The notes: generated from the letters alone by a model not told the origin. DNA of 64,000 bases from Rosellinia necatrix (GCA_021209875.1 JAGYVD010000002.1:6200001-6264000); one strand, 5' to 3'; counted from the first letter of the stretch, positions 27,268 through 38,962 are shown. Numbers and translations are program-made.

Positions 27268-28425
27268 GGTGCTTGCGCTAGTTATATATAGCACTTGGGT
27301 GCTTTTTTGACAATCGGATAGGACGGATGTCTTCAGGATTCTCATGTTATTAATTTTGTTCTCGTATCTCGAGCACCGGAAATGGTTTTACGCCACCATG
27401 TTTAGACACAGAGCAATGAACTAACGGGAGGCGCAAGATACCCGGTCGAGCCCAGTTGGATCGTTTCCGCTTCCGAAGTCCCTGTCACCCTGTCACGGGT
27501 AAGATCTCACAGTCAGGGGTCAATCAGGGGGTCTATCAGGGGGTCAATCAGGGGGTCAAACTGAGCAACAATCAACATACATACATAACATACATAATTG
27601 TTTACCACTTCGCGGAGAAGTGGCCGAATCACGTGTGTTTCTGTCTCTCTCCCTCCTTTCTCTTTTCGGGACCCTCTGAACCATGCTAACTACTTACATA
27701 TCTATCTCCCTCACCTCCCTCACCTCCCAGGCACCCTGGCCTGCCCCCGCATCGAATAGGAACCTGGTCCTATTCACGGACTTTTTGTCGAGTAGAGCAC
27801 CTTACACTAACACTAGCCTGAGAGCTGTGGGGGTTCGCAATGTCTGCCAATTGGTGTAAATAACACCACCCTGCCATCATTACGGACCTCGGTTCCGAAC
27901 TCCCACCATACACTACATGATCCGAGCCGCGACCGGGGATCCATGGATGTATAGGAGGAGAACGGTCTGCGAGAGGAAGAACTCGACATGTGCAAAACAG
28001 CATGAACGTAAATTCGGGGTTGGCAGTTAGAAGGATGTTATGCTCGATCGGAGGAAGATGTATATAGTCAACCCGTCCGTCGAAGGCCCGGCTATCACGG
28101 CGTAATCCGGCACGCGCCCGGGGATAGCTGCCCGGGGATAGCTGGCCGGGAACGAAGCCCAGCTGCGACGGGGCCTCTCTCCCGGCATCCCGCTCCGGAG
28201 CGGAAGCATGACCTCCGGTAAAGTCGGCCTAATCAGCCCATCCGGCCATGGTTTTTTTTTTTTTTATAAAGCGAAGCAGAAGCGCAGCTCCCCTCCCCGC
28301 CCTTGGCGGGGACGCCTCTCTCCCAGCCAGCTTGGTGCAGCGCGTAAAAGAGCAGATCGAACGCAGACCAGGATCTTCACGCACGTCGTCGTCGTCGTCA
28401 TCATCATCATCATCATCGCCCGCCA
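27268..28425. other. Intergenic region tRNA-Asp to esterase
   Basis: No gene seen. Notable content: four copies of a GTCAATCAGGGG-like 12-bp unit (27519-27557), repeated CACCTCC (27710-27730), and a T14 run followed by a GTC/ATC trinucleotide array (28385-28418) directly upstream of the esterase start codon, probably in its leader. Confidence 0.5.
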
Positions 28426-29995
28426 ATGCGTCTCACAAGCAGCGTCGCGGCGGCCGCCTCGGCGCTCGCCCTCCTCTCCGGCGGGCCCGCGGCGGCGGCG
28501 TCGCTGCAGCAGGTGACGAGCTTCGGGGCCAACACGTCGGGCACCAAGATGTACATCTACGTGCCGGACAACCTGGCGGCGGAGCCGGCCGTGGTGGTGG
28601 CCGTGCACTACTGCTCGGGCACGGCGGCGGCCTACTACGCCAACACGCCGTACGCCACCCTCGCCGAGAGGCACGGCTTCGTCGTCATCTACCCGGAGTC
28701 GCCGTACAGCGGCACCTGCTGGGACGTGTCCTCCCGCGAGGCCCTCACCCACGGCGGCGGCGCCGACAGCAACTCCATCGTCAACATGGTCTCGTACGCC
28801 CTCGACAAGTACAACGGCGACAAGAGCCGCGTGTTCGTCACGGGGACCTCGTCCGGCGCTATGATGACCGTTAGTCTCCCTTCTCCTTTTCCTCCTCCTT
28901 CATCTTTCTTTTTCATCTCCTTCTCCTTCCCCTGCCTATTTCTCAGAGGGGGAGGGGGATGTTTTGACACCGATATAATATAACATGCCGAATGAATATT
29001 GACGGAGAGAGGGAGAGGAGAGCAGAACGTGCTGGCGGCGGCGTACCCGGACGTGTTCGCGGCGGGGATCGCGTACGCGGGGGTGCCGGCGACGTGCTTC
29101 TACACGGGCACGGTCAACGGGTGGAACAGCACGTGCTCGCAGGGCCAGCTGAACCTGAGCCAGGACTACTGGGCGTCGGCGGCCCGGGGCGCGTACCCGG
29201 GCTACACGGGCCCGCGCCCGCGCATGCGCATCCACCACGGCACCGCCGACACCACCCTCTACCCCCAGAACTACTACGAGACCATCAAGCAGTGGACCGG
29301 CGTCTTCGGCTACTCCACTACCCCCTCCGCCACCTACCCCAGCACCCCCCGCAGCCCTTACACCCGCTACGTCTTCGGCCCCAACGTCGAGGGCATCCTT
29401 GGCGAGGTGAGTTTTTTTTTTTCTCTGGATCGGGATCTATTTCCTGGTGAATGTTTAAGAATTCAATGGCTGACTAGAAGTCCTTTTTTTTTTTTGGTGT
29501 AGGGTGTGTCGCATAGTATTGACATCTTCGGCGACGCTGATATGGAGTGGTTCGGGTTCACGGTAAGTTCCCCCCCTCTCGGATTTGACGTGCCACTGCC
29601 GTCGAGCTTTATAGGGCTGCGGTGTTGAGGGCGCGGCAGTGATGACAGCATGGCTAATGCAGAAATTCTCACCCCAGGGCTCGGGCACCACGACCACGAC
29701 CGCCGGCCCGACCTCCACCCGCACGACCACGACGACCGCCGCGGCGACAACGACCGCCGGCGCCGGAGGCGCGCATTATGCTCAGTGCGGCGGCATCGGC
29801 TGGACGGGCGTGACTTCGGTAAGTCAGTCTTAAGGAGAGATTGCGTGACGGCTTTCGAGGTAGTGGCTGATGACATTGCTTCGCTTAGTGCGCGAGTCCG
29901 TATACATGCACGAAACTGAACGACTGTAAGTAGAGTTCTGTCTCTTGCGGAATTTAACTTAGCTGATGTTGTTAGATTACTACCAATGTCTTTGA
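28426..29995 (+). CDS. Secreted CE1 acetyl xylan esterase with C-terminal CBM1
   Basis: Extracellular plant cell-wall enzyme that removes acetyl groups from xylan (CE1, Axe1-like). Six exons, 28426-28869, 29026-29406, 29503-29562, 29678-29818, 29889-29925 and 29976-29995, give 360 residues with all phases consistent. Residues 1-25 form a signal peptide ending in an Ala-rich cleavage region. The esterase domain follows, with nucleophile Ser142 in GTSSG, then MRIHHGTADTTLY (acid residue) and a likely catalytic His in GVSHSIDIFGDADMEWF. A Thr-rich linker (about 296-327) leads to a CBM1 cellulose-binding module (328-360; HYAQCGGIGWTG, then CASPYTCTKLNDYYQCL) split over three small exons. Intron-separated CBM1 pieces are common in fungi. 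High GC codon use. Confidence 0.93.
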
Positions 29996-30267
29996 TGTAG
30001 TTAGCCGTACTTAGGCGGGGAATCTGAGATTTAGTCCGCGCAATCTTGCCTTGATGATCGAACCCCAAGGTTAGATGTGTGGTGATGCATCATAGACCCA
30101 AGAGGGAGTGGAGTGGTGATAGGAATTTCGAATCTATGTTAGATCCCTAAAGGGGTGCATATTGTCGAGATTATATCACTCATATTAGCCGCGTATCATA
30201 TCTATATCTCAAAGAAGAATGTCTGTTATGTGGTACCATTTAATACACATCCTCTCTCTGGCTTTGT

Positions 30268-33200
30268 CTAGTTAGCGTAATCAAGGCCCAGCTCATTGAT
30301 GTCCTTGGCATACTCCTCCGGGTTCTCCGAACCAATGCTCCCCGGCCCCTCGGATCCGGGCATGTGCGTGTCCGCTAGAGGCGGACGTGAACTGGCAGAA
30401 GCATGAGTGGGCGGACTTTCGGACTCATTGTTCTCTACTGCCTTCGCCTCGAAAGCGCGTGGCGAATTATCATCACCGTATTGAATATGTCCGTGATACA
30501 AGTCAATCCCTCCATAGCGCTTCTTGCAGAAACTAAAGATATCACAAGTTTGACAATTATAAGATAACCCGATTATAACCTTCCGAGTAAGGAGTTAATT
30601 CCACGCCCATGGCATAATGGAAAAAGCAAATAAACTGCTAAATTCGTAATGGGTTAGCTATAACTAATCGTATCATCTAGAGCTACAGTCATTTTAGCCC
30701 AAACCACGGTAGTTTTAGCCAGCCAGCACTCCCCTGATTGTCCGCCATGTCGGCTTCTGCATCGCGCTCGAGAAGCCGCCGAACGGTAGCTACATCCCCA
30801 TTCTCAGCAGCAACCATGATGGAAGTGGTTTCATATGCCCTGGCTACATTGATGCTGGGCTGCATATAATCCGCAACGGCGTCTATAATCTTCAATTTGT
30901 CCCCAACTAAGACGTCCTTGGATCCTACTACCTGAACTAATAAGGGCGGGCTTATCAATTTGTGGCCTGGATCTGCACCAGACTGTAGAAGCAATCGCAC
31001 AACTTCGGCACTTCCGGCCTTGACTGCGGCGAAGGAGAGAGCAGCGCCTTCACCTTCGTACCCAGGCGTGTTGGGGTCGGCGCCGTCCCCAAGCAAGGCC
31101 TTGATTGTCTTCAGATGACCGAACTCGGCGGCAGATACAACGGGGGTCCATTTCTTGGTCTCCTTGAGACCATTTTGCGTCATTCCCATATCTGGATCAA
31201 ATCGGTACTGTAGAAGAGTTTCGACAACTTTCCATTGGCCCCAACGTGATGATGAGTTCGGTGGTGTCGCTTTGTCTTTTATCTCTTTTATCACTTCTAA
31301 CAGCCGGCTGTTCACTGAGAATAGATGACTTAAGCAATCCGCATGTCCCTCGCACGCGGCTAAGGCGAGAGTACGTCCCACGCTCCCATATTCCGTCTTG
31401 GCGCCGTGTTTGATCAATTTTTTTTTTAATAGAATATCGGTTCTACCAAGACGACAGGCCATGTCCAAAGGCGAAACGAACTCACGTAAGGCAGTTGTGT
31501 CTCTAGAGCTTATGATTGGGTCCGGTGCTACACCGTTCTCCAACATACTTTCCACCAGATCATTCATGCCCAGCCATGTTGCTCTTCATAGTGCAACTTG
31601 CATTCCCTTGTTATTGGTATCATGGCCAAAGTTCTTCAATACTGTCTTGACGAGGGTGAGCGCTGTCTTCTCGTTTCCTCCTCGGATGGACAGAGCGAAA
31701 CGGTCGTCAGCAGTCAATGCATGGGGGATTGCACTCTCCAGAATAAAATATGGTGCATCTTTGAGAATCCCAAGTTCGAGAAGCATCCGGACAGCTGAGG
31801 TAAAGGTCGGTGACCGGCGCCTGGAGAACGGGTTGTCCATTGCACAGTACAATTTGGCCCACGACGTGAATGGCCCATTCTCAGCGGCTAGCCTGGACGA
31901 GAGTGCCTCCATGAACACGACGTCATCGGAAAGCAGACGTGGAAGGGACCGGATGACGGAGAAAAGTAATATTTCATCTCTCGGAATCTAGGGTGACATG
32001 ACCGGGCCCTTGGAACGGGTTACGACTTTGGGTTCGTAGTCCGCATATATTCGGTTGAACTGCCCCTGGACTCGCTTATTGACCAAGTAATTCTCGATGA
32101 ACGATCGAATTGCCGGAGCCGTCGTTCGCTTGGCTTCCTTGAACATCTTGCTGGATTCCAACAGTTCCCTCATGTCGTCTCGCATGGACGCATATCCAGA
32201 GGAGAAGTCAATTATTCCCCCAAGCCACAGATGCACCTGCCAAGATGCATGCCCCAGGGCGTCCTCTGTCATGTGCGCCACGGCGGGAGTCGTCTTGGAG
32301 TCATGATAATAAACTAGGATGCCGAGCTCCCCTCCTCGTCAGTCGGAAATCCATCATCGCAATCCACCCCAATATCCAGTGCCTGACTTTTTGGTCAGGG
32401 ATTGCGTGTCGGTCTTGGGATTGGAGTTCTCGGTCCACGATGCTCGTTTTTGGCAAATTGACGAGAAACGATTTCACGAGGTCACTGAACATAAACTCGT
32501 CTACCAGTGATGGCTTTGGAGGCCATTTTGTTCTGTGCTTGATGATGTTGATCATCATTTCTAAGTCCTTCATTCCCAAGGAAGAAATTGCCACCCTCAT
32601 CCAACTTTTGAGAGGTATAGTCTTGGCACCGGCCGGACAAATATCAGCCATAATGGCCACGGAGGCACTGCTTGCTGTATAGAATTCCGTTGAGGTTGTA
32701 ATAATCTATATGAATATCCGGGATGAGTCCGTTAAGGGTAGACGTATCTTCAGCTGTCACTACAATGTGCAGCGAGCCTTCCGTCATTGAGGCTTTTTTA
32801 TTCAGTGCCGTCAGGAACGTTGCCATACTATCCTTTGAGCATTGATCTATGTCCTGTAAAACTAGAAGGATATTGCAGCCTATAAGTTGAAGCTGGCGAA
32901 TGCCGAGGATATGGACTACGAGATCTTGCTCCGTCCATGCGCGTTGTAGCATAAACTGGTCATGGGCTATGGAGAAAGGCTCATCTTTCATATCATATGG
33001 GCGGGTCGAGATCATCTGAAATAGCAGTGCACACAGCATATTTGTTAATGTCGGCTTGTTATCCGGGGCTGTCCACATAAAGGAGTAGTAGAGGGAGCAG
33101 GGTCGGTGGATGCCATTGTCTCGTTGTTGTGCCTGCCACCGTAAATGGATCTGTTCTGTGGCGGCGTTAATGGCCGTCCAGTGCTTCCCGTGAATATACA

Positions 33201-34701
33201 ACATGTGAATGCCTCGAGTTGACCTCCAGCGCTTATATTCGGGTGCCTCCAAAACTGAAATTCTAGGCTCTGGTGATTCGGCTCGCAGCTGATGGTGTCG
33301 CGGGGCCAACGAACGCAGGGCATCTTCCCATCCCCACAAAGATGGCTCAGGGTTCCGTTCTTCAGAAGTTAGCGCGATTCGGAGGACTGGTGAATGGAGG
33401 TAATGTGAAAAGTCGACTGTGTGTAAGGGTAATAAATAACTGGCGTTCTGGAGATGACAAATCGAATTTGCGAATCAAAGTAATGTAATTATTTCGTATT
33501 GTCTGTCATATTCGACTCACCTTCGATTTTAATGTCGAACCGGATTTTAGTGTCTAAATCTGGAAAGTGGCTGGAGCTGTCATCCCCTTCTTCTATTGTG
33601 TATTCGGTCGGGTGGCCAATTTTCGCTGTATGGTAATCGAATACCTTCGGAAGAGTTAGTGGCTCGTCTCCATGGACATTGAAACGGATGTCATCCACCT
33701 TATCTATGCTCCCGGCCTTATTCTTATTTGCGTAAAGACTGATGACCCTACTTCGTAGAGTGATTTTCGACTCTAGAAACAATTGTGTGGTAAGAGTGGT
33801 AGCCCTATACAAACCATAGATTGCCTTATTCCACAGCGATACCATCCCCGGCTCCGGCTGCCTTCTTGTTATGAAATCCGCTATCTTGTGATAAAGTGAT
33901 TCTCCACGGTCGTCCCGATGAAAAAATTCGTAGAAGATCTGGTAAGTAAAAATTAGTGTACTCATTGGCATTGGTATCAAATTAGATTGAACAGATAACG
34001 GGAAATCATTGGGTTCCAGAACTCACAAGGCGAGCTGTAGAACTAAAGATGCCGACCACTCTCCTCGTTGTCCCCCACTAATGGCCATCGCCTACAGCTC
34101 GTAGTCAGATACTAATTGCTCTTATAACATGTTAACTTACCTTCTTTAACACCAATGCTCCAAAATCGTAGGCAACGAAAACAATCGGCCGCTCTGTGCG
34201 CTATATGAGGGTTAGGGATTACGTCGCAGCATGCAGGGCCGTCGTGGTGCCACACTTACATCCTTAATGTTTTGACGAAAATACGTAAGACCTGTAGAAA
34301 CCGCAAGGCCTCATCTTCGACTACATTCGTTGTGATATCCCAGAAGATCAAATCCGTCATGTTTACACAAAAGGTCAATTCCCTTTTGACCCGTATGGAA
34401 GAGTCTAAGGTGGCACGCAGGGAAACTCTGGGGCTCGCTCGGGATCGACTGTTACCCCCACCCCTTCGTGCACAGTTTGATAGTTAAAAGAGTGGACCAT
34501 TATGATTGACTCTGTAGGAGACCCGTCCCCTGGCGCTCCTTGTTGAGCTTTATCACGAATAGAATATGATTCTTTCGACTTCGTGACTACGTTAGAATTC
34601 GTTGATTGTAGGTCGGAAATGGTAACTCCTGGTATCATGTAATGGGCTAGCAACACGAAGAGAAGGCGTATTCGGCGTATTGGCTTCGTTAAACGCAACA
34701 A
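30268..34701 (-). pseudogene. Decayed NACHT-like/ankyrin protein gene with hydrolase-like N-terminus
   Basis: Fungal NLR-like architecture, probably once involved in self/non-self recognition. From the 5' side: a serine-hydrolase-like remnant near 34141-34200 (RPIVFVAYDFGALVLKK, where relatives have HS-x-GG); an exon 33521-33938 joined by a 104-nt intron to 33416; then a NACHT-type ATPase region (MLYIHG... and NILLVLQDIDQC) lacking a proper Walker A GKS/T. Ankyrin-like repeats fill 30689-31600 (e.g. AAEFGHLKTIKALLGDGADP). The last exon, 30268 to about 30570, begins with a degenerate ZZ-like zinc finger (YNCQTCDIFSFCKKRY). Damage: one-base shifts at about 32687 and 32340, in-frame TAG at 31988-31990 and TGA at 31586-31588. 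No ATG is evident at the 5' end. The decay could be partly sequencing error, but the two stops and the lost P-loop argue for a pseudogene. Confidence 0.8.
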
Positions 34702-34790
34702 AGAATCAGACCAGAATCATGTATTTGACCAACGAACTAAATAAGCTAGAAGATAAAAGCTAGATGAATTGGAGGCTTATGTGTGGGTGG

Positions 34791-34830
34791 TGTCATGAAG
34801 GACTTGTATGTGTCATGAAGGACTTGTATG
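34791..34830. repeat. Perfect 20-bp tandem duplication
   Basis: Two identical, directly adjoining 20-bp copies (TGTCATGAAGGACTTGTATG at 34791 and 34811) in the region between the NACHT pseudogene and the P450. Confidence 0.9.
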
Positions 34831-35445
34831 TATCCCTTACGTGCTGTTTAAGTGATAGATAATATGATAGTAAACAGCACCGCCACCACCAACAGAATCT
34901 TACCGACTTATCACCTTTTTTCTGTTAGTAGTTAGGGGCACAGTGGGCGTTTCGGATTATTTCAAGGGATGCCGTTTCGTTGCCCGTAGCCTGCATGTTC
35001 TGCCTCTTCTGCCTTTCCCCTCTTCGTGGCTGGCATTTTGTTGTCTAGGCAGCGAGTAAGCAATAGAATACGCCGTCATGCTGGTAAAATACACGGTGAT
35101 TGATCCTACCAATCAGGGTGCCTAGCCCCCAAACCACTATCAGGTCACATTTTCTGACGAGGAAAACCAGAGGAGTTTGGTTGAAGGCGCTCATGTTGCA
35201 GCAGACTGCAGATCTGCTACGTAAGTATATTTCATTGCCTTGGCTCTGGTCAGAGAGACGGAGGGGACAGGAAATCTTCTCCATACGCCGTCAACTTGAA
35301 AGGCATGGGCTATGGCACTACCCCAAGTGCATGTCTTACCTGGGGAATTAAGATCGATTCTAACCCATAGAGCATCGTGTAGGACAACTAGAAAAGTCTA
35401 TCAACATCTGAAATAGTGCAGACGATTCTGAAGGTCTTCGCTGTC
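34831..35445. promoter_or_regulatory. Upstream region of the first P450
   Basis: About 600 bp without a gene, upstream of the P450 start codon and lying between it and the 5' end of the NACHT pseudogene. It presumably holds the P450 promoter. No specific operator is recognised. Confidence 0.35.
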
Positions 35446-37434
35446 ATGAGCCACCCCGCCGTCTTCTGTCTTTGGGCATTCTGCACTGGCTTTTTATCGC
35501 TTGGAGTCTGGTGCACCATCAACCTCCTATATCATGTTCGCCTTGCACGAAGCACGGGCCTACCATTCGTGATCCTACCATTCTCCTTGCTCGGGGCACC
35601 ATGGCAGCTACTCCAATCCATTGTGGTGCCGGTCGTAAAGGCGCTCCCGGAACGATTGACCCGGAGCTGGCTGCCGTTTCTTTTGTTTAACGAGTTCTGG
35701 CGCAATGGCTACGCGCCATTTGAACGACTCAAGGCGGACACCTTCTTGGCTGTCTCGCCAGGTGGGCTCATACTTTACACATGTGACCCCGACGTCAACG
35801 TCCAATTATTCCGCGATGCGAATTTTGGCAAACCGACCGAGCTGCTGTCTATCTTAAACGTTTACGGGCCTACCATCACCGGCGCCGACGGCCCCGAGTC
35901 TCGCCTCTATCGCAAGGTCGCTGGGCCGTTCTTCTCGGAGGACACTCTGCGCCGCGTCTTCGCCCAGTCGGCCGCTGGCGCTAAGATACTTCTCGCCGCT
36001 CTGGTGCGTCCAGACGCCTATCGCCAACTACGAACGCTGTCCGCACGGCTCTCCCTCAACACTCTGAACCAGGTTGCTTTCGGCCACCAGACCGACTCCG
36101 ATCTGGCCCGGGCCTTGGCCTTCCAGGACAATATCCCAGACGGCAAGACGCTGAGTTACAGCCAGGCTCTCCACGGGCTCGTGGAAACCCTGGGCACGAT
36201 ATTCCTCACGCCTCGCTGGCTGCTACACTTATCTCCCTTTCGGTCGCACCGCCACGCAGCCATGTGCTACTCGGAGCTCGGGTCATACATCGACCAGCTC
36301 AAGCGCGCCAGGGAATCCACCCTCTCGGAGAAGAGATCCGCGCACGGGACCCCTGTCTCTTCCTCTTCCTCCTCCCCTTCTCCTTCCGAGGACCTCCTCG
36401 ACCTGCTCATCCAAGCGGGCGCATCATCCCCCTCCGCAGACAAAAAAGCCACCACCGCCGCCACCACCACCACCACCACCACTGTCACTCCGGCGTTAAC
36501 CGACGCCCAAGTGACGGGGCAGATCTTCCTCTTCATGTTCGCGGGCCACGAGGCGAACGCCAACCTCCTCGCCTCCATCATCCTGCTGCTCGCCTGCCAC
36601 CCGTCCGTCCAGGCGACGCTGCAGCGCGACCTCGACCGGCTTTCCCTCCTCCTCCTCCCCCCCGGGAGGGGGGAAGGGGACGACGACTGGTCGTACGACG
36701 CGCACCACGCGGCGCTGATGCGCTCGACGGCCGGCGCCGTCGTCAACGAGGCCCTCCGCCTCTTCACCGTGCTGCCGGTGCTGCCGAAGCGCGTCCTCCC
36801 ACGCGGCGGCGGCGGCGGCGACGACGGTTCTCGGGCCGCCCACATCGCCGTCGACGGCCGACGGCACCCCTTGCCGCCGGGCACCGTCGCGCTCGTCAAC
36901 ACGAGCGCCACGCACCGGCACCCGAAGTACTGGCCCCGGAGGCGACGGCCCCCGGCGGCCGGAGATCGGGGCGGGCGCGATTCGTGGTCGGACGTCACGG
37001 GGGAACCCCGGCAGCGGCCGTACGCCGTCGTGGACTTCGACCCGGCGAGATGGACGGATCCGATTGGCGACGGCGGCGGCGGCGGCGATGATGACGATGG
37101 TGGTGGTGGTGGTGGTGGTGAGGGGGGCCCAGGGGGCTTCCTGAGGCCGCGGGCCGGGACCTTCGTCCCTTTCTCGGAGGGCGCGCGGGGCTGCCTCGGG
37201 CGCCGGTTCGCGCTGGTGGAGACCTGCGCCGTCGTCGCGACGCTGTTCAGGTCGCACTCGGTCGAGCTGGTGACGGGGGGGGCGGATGGGAGGGGTGGGG
37301 AGGAGGAGAAGGAAGAGGCGTGGTTGGAGGCACGGAGGCGTGCTGCGCTTGCGCTTTCCGAAGGCACCAGGTTCACTACGAGCTTGAGGGTCGGGGAGGG
37401 TGTGCCGATTAGGTTCGTGCCGAGGACGAAATGA
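35446..37434 (+). CDS. Intronless cytochrome P450 with low-complexity insertions
   Basis: Membrane-bound haem monooxygenase, substrate unknown. The first ATG is at 35446 (the frame is open upstream but without ATG); the product is 662 residues against 500-550 for most fungal P450s. An N-terminal hydrophobic anchor (residues 5-30) is followed by I-helix AGHEAN (from residue 366; the usual acid-Thr pair is Glu-Ala here), K-helix EALR, PERF-like FDPARW and the haem loop FSEGARGCLGRRFA with Cys583. The extra length comes from Ser/Pro, Thr, Gly/Asp and Arg-rich low-complexity inserts at about 302-345 and 454-565. GC content rises sharply over the 3' half. Convergent with the methyltransferase gene (177 bp apart), suggesting a small metabolic pair. 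Long antisense frames are shadows. Confidence 0.9.
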   Translation: MSHPAVFCLWAFCTGFLSLGVWCTINLLYHVRLARSTGLPFVILPFSLLGAPWQLLQSIVVPVVKALPERLTRSWLPFLLFNEFWRNGYAPFERLKADTFLAVSPGGLILYTCDPDVNVQLFRDANFGKPTELLSILNVYGPTITGADGPESRLYRKVAGPFFSEDTLRRVFAQSAAGAKILLAALVRPDAYRQLRTLSARLSLNTLNQVAFGHQTDSDLARALAFQDNIPDGKTLSYSQALHGLVETLGTIFLTPRWLLHLSPFRSHRHAAMCYSELGSYIDQLKRARESTLSEKRSAHGTPVSSSSSSPSPSEDLLDLLIQAGASSPSADKKATTAATTTTTTTVTPALTDAQVTGQIFLFMFAGHEANANLLASIILLLACHPSVQATLQRDLDRLSLLLLPPGRGEGDDDWSYDAHHAALMRSTAGAVVNEALRLFTVLPVLPKRVLPRGGGGGDDGSRAAHIAVDGRRHPLPPGTVALVNTSATHRHPKYWPRRRRPPAAGDRGGRDSWSDVTGEPRQRPYAVVDFDPARWTDPIGDGGGGGDDDDGGGGGGGEGGPGGFLRPRAGTFVPFSEGARGCLGRRFALVETCAVVATLFRSHSVELVTGGADGRGGEEEKEEAWLEARRRAALALSEGTRFTTSLRVGEGVPIRFVPRTK

Positions 37435-37611
37435 GACTCGGACGTAGATCACGTTGTTATGGTATATGCTGGGCTGTTATTATTACATCATGGTGGTGAT
37501 TCGGTTCAACTAGCTGATGTCCTACGCTGCTAGCAAGCAAGCAGAGTGCCATGCTCAAGCGTGCATTTAGACGTGGAATACGATTTTATTAATTGAACTA
37601 GAACCCTATTG

Positions 37612-38855
37612 CTATATGCCTGGTAGCTGCCCTATCATCATAAACCATTGCGCATCAATACTCGTGCCTTGTGCAAACTCGATCTCCAAGTCCCTGAGCT
37701 GCAGCAGTGGTGACGATGGCTCGCCACCTCCACCAGCTGTATCCCGGCTCATACGACGAGATAGCTCCTCCATGCCCATGATGTGACAGTGATTCCACAG
37801 GGGTCGTACATGGTCACGAAGCTGAATACGCTCATAGGCGACAGGATCGAGTCCTACGGATTTGAACAAGTCAGAGCCGTGTTGGAGCCACCTATTACCA
37901 CTTGATCAGTTTCTTCGTTGAAAACAAAGGGGATGATGATTATAGGGAAAATATATATATATATATATATATGTAGGAGCACCAACAAGTCAACATCGGG
38001 TTGTGCCCTGCGCATTATGGACACAACACTTTCGGTGCGTGGCATGAGCTGGCCAGGGCGCGTGGCTATGGCCCTGGCCGATCGAGGATCGAAGTCAAGC
38101 CAGTGGAGGAAACCACCAGGCCCTGGTTGGGATATCTCAGTAACTGTCCAATACACGAAAAGAAGAAAAAGAAATAAAAAAAAATAAGAAAACTATATGG
38201 TGTAAATACTAAGGAGAGATTTCAGATTGCTAAGAAGTGGTTGGATGTTTTCTTCGTCAAGAAGCGTGATGAAGAAGCGCAAGTTCACCACGTCAAACGA
38301 CCCAAGGAACTCTGGGGCAAATGGCCTGAATGCATCGTGTTCGTGCAGAGACACATTCCGGGGTAACCACTCGGGAGGCGGATACTGGTCAGGGGATATG
38401 TCGAAGCCGTGCAGCTCAGAATGCTCGGGCAACACATCGGAGAGCTCGGTTATCCAGAGCCTGGTCACGTTCCATCAGTTCATCAGCGGCCACGGAAGAG
38501 AGAGGCACCCATGTTATGACGTCTGCCTACGCCGTGCCGGTAGCAACATCGGCTACCCGGATGGATGGGGATTGGGATGAGGCTACGCTCCGATGTACGG
38601 CTGGGTGCAGGAGTCGGCCATCGCAGAGCTGCTTGATCAGCATGTGCTGATAATTCAGGCTGGCGTGTAGACACCTTCATTAGCACCCAGGGCAGCACCA
38701 AAGAACCATCAAGGGCCATCAAGGGTCATCAAGGGTCATCCCAACACCCAAAATACGCTAAACACGGTGGATGTGTATATGGTTAGTTACCGTATGCTGG
38801 ACTTGTGGTCACGACTGAAGATGTACGGGCTCGGGTCCGGCGCAGTTCCGGCCAT
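37612..38855 (-). CDS. SAM-dependent class I methyltransferase (secondary-metabolism type)
   Basis: Small-molecule methyltransferase of the type common in fungal clusters. Exons 38791-38855, 38531-38659, 38210-38460, 37987-38122 and 37612-37891 give 286 residues with consistent phases. Exon joins recover the family pattern: YIFSRDHKSSI then RLNYQHML, LLHPAV; motif I VADVATGTALWITEL; acidic motif II GFDIS; FDVVNLRFF; then NLKSLLRPGGFLHWLDFD. The start at 38855 (MAGTAPDPSPYIFSRD) is the first ATG; upstream the frame stays open through a His-coding repeat but has no ATG. Intron 4 contains an AT dinucleotide array (37948-37972). Its donor (GTTGGT) is the least certain junction. Convergent with the P450. 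Confidence 0.85.
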
Positions 38856-38865
38856 GGCAAGAAGC

Positions 38866-38962
38866 AGGTGGTGATGCAGGTGGTGATGCAGGTGGTGATG
38901 CAGGTGGTGATGCTGGTGGTGATGCTGGTGGTGATGCTGGTGGTGATGCTGGTGGTGATGCT
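38866..38962. repeat. 12-bp tandem array abutting the methyltransferase start
   Basis: Eight copies of GGTGGTGATGCA/T: the first group has the A variant, the second the T variant. It ends about ten bases upstream of the methyltransferase ATG. On that gene's strand it is in frame and would read as repeated HHHQ/HHHL, but no ATG precedes it, so it is taken as leader or promoter repeat. Confidence 0.9.

Noticed and set aside
28264..28752. Antisense frame opposite the acetyl xylan esterase
   Set aside because: Shadow of the GC-rich first exon; the plus strand has a signal peptide and the serine nucleophile motif.
36267..37452. Antisense open frames of 369 and 318 codons opposite the first P450
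   Set aside because: They are complementary shadows of a GC-rich coding exon with strong third-position bias, contain only low-complexity Pro/Ser/Arg sequence and no domain.
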